The notes below the pieces were generated by a model. It saw nothing but the letters and a program-made list of their open reading frames with translations, ran no database searches and was not told where the DNA came from. A stretch of DNA of 39,088 nucleotides from Myxococcales bacterium. GTDB taxonomy: Bacteria; Myxococcota_A; Bradymonadia; Bradymonadales; Bradymonadaceae. The DNA is taken from assembly GCA_007120035.1 (NCBI GenBank), contig SKON01000169.1:1-39088 (forward strand), written 5' to 3'. Position 1 is the first letter of the stretch. Every line of letters starts with the position of its first letter. Positions 35,959 through 39,088 of the stretch are shown piece by piece. A program made the translations under genes and the position numbers.

Positions 35959-37056
35959 CTAGTCCTGTTCGGCGCGGCGGCGAAGCTCTTCGGCGAACTC
36001 CAGAGTCTCCGGGGGTACCCATTCAGGCGGGGGGGATTGTCGCCGGGGGCCGGAGGTCTTGCGGAGGTCCGGGTGGTGTTCCTGGAGCCAGTCCACGGTG
36101 TCTCGGAGGGTCTCCATGGGAGGCCGGGGGAACCAGTCGAGGCGTACCTCGGCGGCGGCGCTGTCGATGTACCAGTAGTGGCGGGCCATCTCGAGGCTGA
36201 CGGGGTCGAGGTCCTGGAAGGCGCCCACCACGTTGGTGATGGCGCCCAGGAGCTTGCTGCCAGCCCGGACCATGGTGTCCGGGAGGGTGACCCTGGGGGC
36301 CGACAGGCCCGTGATGGTGGAGAGGCGGTCGAAGAAGTCGCCGATGGTGAGGTTGATGGCGCCCAGGAGGTAGGTGTCGCCGGGCTCGGCGCGGTCCATG
36401 GCGGCGATGAAGGCGTCGGCGGTGTCGCGGACATCGACGAAGGACATACCGCCCTCGATGACGCCGGGGACCTTCTGCTTCAGGAAGAGGACCACGTCGC
36501 CGGTGGAACTCTGGCGGTGGTCGCCGGGGCCCAGGAGCAGGGTGGGGCGCATCAGGACCAGGGGCATCTCGTAGCGTTCGATGTAGTCGAAGCAGAGGCG
36601 CTCGGCGTAGATCTTGGACAGGTAGTAGGGCCAGTTTCGGGCGATCGTCTCGGCGTGGGGGCTCTCCTCGGTGGCGAGGAAGTCCGGGGTGGTGCCGACG
36701 CCGACGGTGCCGCTCGTAGACGCGATGACGACCTTCTCAAGGTCCGGGGCGTGCTCGCGGAGGGCGTCGAGGAGCATCCGGGTACCGTCGACGTGGAGGC
36801 TGTACATCAGGTGGGCTTTGCTGCGGTCCCGCTCGACGCGACCTGCGAGGTGGTAGACCCGGGTGACGCCGGTGACGGCGCGCTTGAGGTCGTCCTCGTC
36901 GAGGAGGCTTCCTTCGATGAACTCGACGCCGAGGTCGAGGAGCTCCTCGTCGACGGTGCGGCCCAGGATTCGGAGGTCCGTGGTGCCGACGGCGATGAGG
37001 CGGTCGATGATATGGCGGCCCAGAAAGCCCGTGCCGCCGGAGATCAACGTGGTCAT
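35959..37056 (-). CDS. Extended SDR / NAD-dependent epimerase-dehydratase family protein
   Basis: 365 aa. The nucleotide-binding motif is GGTGFLG (7-13). The acidic and LAGR segment is VYHLAGRV (67-74). A Ser/Thr site lies in IASTSGTVG and the catalytic pair is Tyr144-x3-Lys148 in YYLSK. The sequence run (LMYSLHVDGTRMLLDAL, VLMRPTLLLGPGDHR, FVDVRDTADAFIAAMD) is most like dihydroflavonol-reductase/3-beta-HSD-type enzymes acting on sterol, hopanoid or sugar-lipid substrates. The substrate is unknown. It lies 43 bp downstream of the lipid-enzyme fusion on the same strand, so a shared lipid pathway is likely. Its end is 16 bp from the end of the convergent pseudokinase gene. Start ATG 37056 has only a weak ribosome binding site (AAGAGA). 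Confidence 0.85.
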   Translation of the reverse strand: MTTLISGGTGFLGRHIIDRLIAVGTTDLRILGRTVDEELLDLGVEFIEGSLLDEDDLKRAVTGVTRVYHLAGRVERDRSKAHLMYSLHVDGTRMLLDALREHAPDLEKVVIASTSGTVGVGTTPDFLATEESPHAETIARNWPYYLSKIYAERLCFDYIERYEMPLVLMRPTLLLGPGDHRQSSTGDVVLFLKQKVPGVIEGGMSFVDVRDTADAFIAAMDRAEPGDTYLLGAINLTIGDFFDRLSTITGLSAPRVTLPDTMVRAGSKLLGAITNVVGAFQDLDPVSLEMARHYWYIDSAAAEVRLDWFPRPPMETLRDTVDWLQEHHPDLRKTSGPRRQSPPPEWVPPETLEFAEELRRRAEQD

Positions 37057-37099
37057 GGCGTTCTCTTTGAAGCGGTACTTTGGAGCGGCTCTGCTTAAT

Positions 37100-39088
37100 T
37101 CAGAGGCCGAAGACGGTCTGGAAGCGCATCAAGAGGTTCGGATCGTTGGTCTTGATCACGCCGCTCATGAACTCGTCCATGGACGGGACGTAGCGCTCCT
37201 GGACGATCTTGCGGAAGATCTCCGGCGAGGTCTTGATGACGCAGTCGGCTTTGCCCGAGGGCTTGCCGTTCTGGATCTTGCAAGAGCCGGAGTCGACCTC
37301 GATGGTCCACTTGTGGGAGTCCACGTTGCCCAGGCTGAAGTAGAAGCTGACCGGGCTGTCGACCTGGTTCTCGGCGAACCGACCGTTGAGCTCCTCGAAG
37401 AGGGGTTCCAGGGTCTCGTCGGACCTGGGGGCTCCGCCACGGGCGGCGTCGCGCATCACGAGGATCACCTCACGGGCTCGTTTGCTGATGCCGTCGTAGC
37501 GGTCGGTGGGGCCCATGTCGGCGACCTCTTTCTTGAGGTCCGAGGCTCGAAGGACCTTGCCGATGTGAACCTTCAAGGTCCTGGAGGCCGGGTTGGGCAG
37601 GGGCTGGCCTTTCGGGAGAGCCCGATAGGTGCCGTCGATGTAGAGGGGCAGGACGTCGACGCCGAGTGCGTCGACGAGGTAGCCAAGGCCCCGTCGGAAG
37701 TCCTGGATCTTGCCAGACTTCGAACGAGTGCCCTCGGGGAAGACGAGTAGCATCTCGCCGCGTCGGAGGGCCTCAGAGGCTGGGCCGAGGGAGCTCTCCA
37801 GGGTGCCGGAGCGCTCCACGGGCAGGAGGTTCGTGAAGTTCCCGAAGTAGGTCTTTCGGGCTTTGTTCTTGAAGAAGTAGTCGGCGGCGGCGAGGGCGCG
37901 GATTTCGCTGCCGTAGTCGCCGAGGGCGTACTTCACCAGCCCCATGTCGAGATGGCTGCAGTGGTTGGCGATCACCACCACGTTGGGGTTGTGATAGGGG
38001 ATATTGGCCCGGCCGTAGATGTGGACGTCGAAGAGACGGTCGTAGGCGTTCATCTGCCAGTTGTAGAGCAAGTTCTTGATGCTCTTGGCCACGGGGGTGG
38101 GGACGTCGAAGGCGTCGACCCGCTCCATCGTGGTGGGCGGGGCCTTGATCAGGGCCGTGGAGACGTTCTCGGTGCCCCCTTCGAGGAGCTCCTGGAGAGC
38201 GCCTGCGGTGGGGATCTGAGCGAGCTCTTCGGGGGTGATGTGGTAGCCCCGGGACTCGAGGACGCTGGCGAGCTCGACGAACATCAGGCTGTCGAAGCCG
38301 AGGTCGTCCAGGATGTGGGTGTTGTTGTGGATCCGTGAGGGGTCCTGGTCGGCCAGGGTGCCCAGGGCGCTGTCGAGCCAGGCCCAGGTGGTGTTGACCA
38401 CGTCGCCCTTGTCGATGGCCTCTTCCTCGGCCCGGATGAGCCGTTGGAGGATGTCGACGACGTCGCGGCGCTTGATCTTGCGGGTGGCCGTGCGGGGGAA
38501 CTCGTGGTCCCAGAACCGCAGGACCTGTACGCGCTGCGGGGAGGGTACGCGGGAGCCCTCGACGCGGATCCACTCTCGGATGGAGGCTCGGAGCTCGGCG
38601 ATCTCCTCGGTGGAGGCGCCCTCGGGGGCGTTGGGGCGGACCAGGCAGGCGACCCGTTCGGAGCCCTTGCCGTCGGGGAGCCCGACGATGGAGAGCTCGG
38701 CGATGTTCGGGGCGTGGCTGTAGATGTCCTCGAGCTCGTCGGGGTAGACGTTCTTGCCGCCGGCGGTGATGATCACCTCTTTCTCGCGGCCCACGATGAC
38801 CAGGTTGCCCTTGTCGTCGAACATGCCGAGGTCACCGGTGTGGAGCCACTTGTCCTGAAGGGCCTGGGCGGTGTCCTCGGGGCGTCCGAGGTAGCCCCGC
38901 ATGACGTTGGGGCCCCGGGCGATGATCTCGCCGACGCCGTCTTCGTTGGGGTCCTTGATCTTGACCTCCATGCCGGGGAGGGCGACGCCCACGGTGCCCG
39001 GGGAGAGGCCCTGATCCGGGGAGTTCACGGTGAGGACCGGGGCGGCTTCGGTGAGGCCGTAGCCCTCGTAGAGATCGAAGCCCAGGCC
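37100..39088 (-). CDS. AMP-ligase / acyl-carrier / PlsC acyltransferase / SCP2 fusion (5' part cut by window end)
   Basis: The frame is open to the right edge, so only the last 662 residues are seen. The first residues (YEGYGLTEAAPVLTVNS) are the A5 motif of an AMP-binding acyl-CoA/ACP synthetase. GWLHTGDLG-like KWLHTGDLGMF, GREKEVIITAGGKNVYPDELE and the A10 Lys in TRKIKRRDV complete it. A carrier domain follows with phosphopantetheine Ser in DDLGFDSLMFVEL. Then comes a PlsC-type acyltransferase with NHCSHLD (the H-x4-D pair) and VFPEGTRSKSG. The last ~100 residues (about 565-662) read like an SCP2 sterol-carrier domain (FYFSLGNVDSHKWTIEVDSG, GKADCVIKTSPEIFRKIV). The protein would activate a fatty acid, hold it on its own carrier and transfer it to an acceptor, with a lipid-binding tail. 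An SDR gene follows 43 bp downstream. Confidence 0.88.
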   Translation of the reverse strand, partial: GLGFDLYEGYGLTEAAPVLTVNSPDQGLSPGTVGVALPGMEVKIKDPNEDGVGEIIARGPNVMRGYLGRPEDTAQALQDKWLHTGDLGMFDDKGNLVIVGREKEVIITAGGKNVYPDELEDIYSHAPNIAELSIVGLPDGKGSERVACLVRPNAPEGASTEEIAELRASIREWIRVEGSRVPSPQRVQVLRFWDHEFPRTATRKIKRRDVVDILQRLIRAEEEAIDKGDVVNTTWAWLDSALGTLADQDPSRIHNNTHILDDLGFDSLMFVELASVLESRGYHITPEELAQIPTAGALQELLEGGTENVSTALIKAPPTTMERVDAFDVPTPVAKSIKNLLYNWQMNAYDRLFDVHIYGRANIPYHNPNVVVIANHCSHLDMGLVKYALGDYGSEIRALAAADYFFKNKARKTYFGNFTNLLPVERSGTLESSLGPASEALRRGEMLLVFPEGTRSKSGKIQDFRRGLGYLVDALGVDVLPLYIDGTYRALPKGQPLPNPASRTLKVHIGKVLRASDLKKEVADMGPTDRYDGISKRAREVILVMRDAARGGAPRSDETLEPLFEELNGRFAENQVDSPVSFYFSLGNVDSHKWTIEVDSGSCKIQNGKPSGKADCVIKTSPEIFRKIVQERYVPSMDEFMSGVIKTNDPNLLMRFQTVFGL

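Overview
The window is GC-rich, almost fully coding bacterial chromosome. Eukaryotic-like Ser/Thr kinases, a pseudokinase-PP2C fusion, a sigma-54 promoter, an ECF sigma/anti-sigma pair, ASH-type lipoproteins with PKD-like domains, a PEGA protein and a diderm outer-membrane barrel point to a Myxococcota-type (former Deltaproteobacteria) organism. Bradymonadales is my best guess. This is inferred from gene content; no rRNA or marker phylogeny was available. I saw no tRNA, rRNA, CRISPR array or insertion sequence.

Layout. 1-465: non-coding, with a 42-bp tandem repeat and a promoter for alanine dehydrogenase (466-1581). 1713-3240: ECF sigma factor and zinc-finger anti-sigma factor, closed by an intrinsic terminator. 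3314-5225: a degenerate diacylglycerol-kinase-fold protein and a membrane-anchored protein with an acidic tail. 5353-10225: glutamate dehydrogenase, hyuA and hyuB in one tight run, suggesting 5-oxoproline or hydantoin to glutamate to 2-oxoglutarate. 10216-14269: a TPR/PEGA exported protein facing a Ser/Thr kinase, then a TrmA/RlmD-type RNA methyltransferase. 14256-18349, minus strand: a small lipoprotein, an unknown protein, and a large metallopeptidase/beta-propeller/outer-membrane-barrel protein. 18527-19429, minus strand: a PRPP-synthetase-like enzyme.

19544-21582: a PGRP-type amidase lipoprotein with five 45-residue repeats, behind a near-consensus sigma-54 promoter and helically phased upstream repeats. 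21650-23572: a large protein of unknown function. 23659-25283: prmA-rsmE. 25363-26142: a crotonase preceded by a palindromic operator. 26105-28046, minus strand: dapB, dapA and a tiny membrane protein. 28086-30098, minus strand: a UvrD/Rep-type helicase. 30299-31499: a putative secreted protein and a SycD/LcrH-like TPR chaperone, resembling a type III secretion substrate-chaperone pair. 31620-33695: an ASH/PKD-type lipoprotein. 33807-35942: the pseudokinase-PP2C fusion. 35959 to the window end, minus strand: an extended SDR and a multi-domain AMP-ligase/ACP/acyltransferase/SCP2 protein cut by the window edge.

The strongest leads are: the sigma-54 control region of the amidase; the orphan type III-like chaperone/substrate pair, whose leader resembles that of the unknown 640-aa protein at 21650; the pseudokinase-phosphatase fusion; the protease-propeller-barrel fusion; and the four-domain lipid enzyme.
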